Below are positions 6,806 to 7,055 of a stretch of 7,055 nt of DNA, one piece after another. The notes under the pieces are model-generated. The model was not told the origin of the DNA and did not search any database. It saw only the letters and a list, made by a program, of their open reading frames with translations. Origin of the DNA: Alphaproteobacteria bacterium. GTDB lineage: Bacteria > Pseudomonadota > Alphaproteobacteria > Reyranellales > Reyranellaceae. The position numbers and the translations under genes were made by a program. The stretch is from contig JABCYT010000169.1 of assembly GCA_013290035.1 (NCBI GenBank), positions 1-7,055 of the forward strand, written 5' to 3'. Each line of letters opens with the position of its first letter. Position 1 is the stretch's first letter.

Positions 6806-7055
6806 GCGGCGCACGACTCGAGCTCGCCGGTATCGGCAAGAGCTTCCGCGGCCTGCGTGCGGTGCACGACGTGAGCTTCAGCGTGCCGGCCGGCGCCATC
6901 CACGCCCTGATCGGGCCCAACGGCGCCGGCAAGACCACGATCTTCAACATGATCGCCGGCGTCTTCGCCCCCGACGCCGGCATCGTCAGCCTGGACGGCA
7001 GGGTGATCTCCGGCCTGCGGCCCGACCGCACCTGCGATGCCGGCATCGGCCGCAC
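6802..7055 (+). CDS. livG: ABC transporter ATP-binding protein, LivG-like (3' partial)
   Basis: The first 84 residues of the importer's ATPase are present before the window ends. Translation from GTG at 6802 begins (V/M)SGARLELAGIGKSFRGLRAVHDVSFSV and contains the Walker A motif GPNGAGKTT at residues 38-46 (6913-6939). The segment ending in AGIGRT matches the point in LivG proteins just before the Q-loop, commonly ..GIARTFQ. Signature motif, Walker B and switch histidine lie beyond the window. The GTG start overlaps the livM stop (GTGA), and no in-frame ATG lies near it, so this start is well supported by gene layout. The protein would sit on the cytoplasmic face and drive LivH/LivM with ATP. 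A livF-like second ATPase is expected downstream but cannot be seen. Confidence 0.9.
   Translation, partial: MSGARLELAGIGKSFRGLRAVHDVSFSVPAGAIHALIGPNGAGKTTIFNMIAGVFAPDAGIVSLDGRVISGLRPDRTCDAGIGR

Noticed and set aside
5507..6814. A 435-codon minus-strand frame opposite livH, livM and the livG start
   Set aside because: Its Gln/Glu/Arg/Ala/Gly-rich product is the mirror of membrane-protein codons; there is no ribosome site or known domain.

Overview
The window is GC-rich, tightly packed chromosomal DNA. Long open frames on the opposite strands, NAD-type aldehyde dehydrogenase and Liv-type transporter genes, and a CCTGAGCG(N)AGCGAAGGA inverted repeat all point to an alphaproteobacterium, perhaps a Rhodospirillales/Reyranella- or Bradyrhizobium-like soil or water organism. 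That placement rests on general resemblance and was not tested by a search. No stretch of 300 bases or more lacks a gene. I see no tRNA, rRNA, CRISPR array, insertion sequence or prophage gene.

Layout. (1) Positions 1-1160, plus strand: the C-terminal part of a di-haem c-type cytochrome of the cytochrome c peroxidase/MauG superfamily, very probably cut off at its 5' end by the window edge. (2) Positions 1167-1198: a perfect 14-bp hairpin between two convergent genes. (3) Positions 3521-1205, minus strand: a two-gene operon. A UraD-UraH fusion (OHCU decarboxylase plus 5-hydroxyisourate hydrolase) comes first, followed 10 nt later by an NAD-type aldehyde dehydrogenase. (4) Positions 3522-3586: a 65-bp divergent promoter region. 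(5) Positions 3587-7055, plus strand: a branched-chain amino acid-type (HAAT/Liv) ABC importer. It comprises a Tat-exported binding protein, then an intergenic inverted repeat, then livH-like and livM-like permeases, then the start of a livG-like ATPase that runs off the end.

How the genes may work together. The fusion protein carries out the last two steps from 5-hydroxyisourate to (S)-allantoin. The importer is transcribed divergently from the same short intergenic region, so it is a candidate for uptake of a purine, ureide or related nitrogen compound. This is a context inference; the binding protein sequence does not reveal its ligand. Urate oxidase and allantoinase are not in the window. 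The permease and ATPase genes overlap by 4 nt (ATGA and GTGA junctions), which fits translational coupling. The binding protein is separated from them by a long hairpin-forming repeat, which could set the usual excess of binding protein over permease.

Nothing here is clearly a new biological system. The most useful leads are the urate gene/importer pairing, the repeat that overlaps the livH ribosome-binding region, and an aldehyde dehydrogenase subfamily whose substrate is not established.
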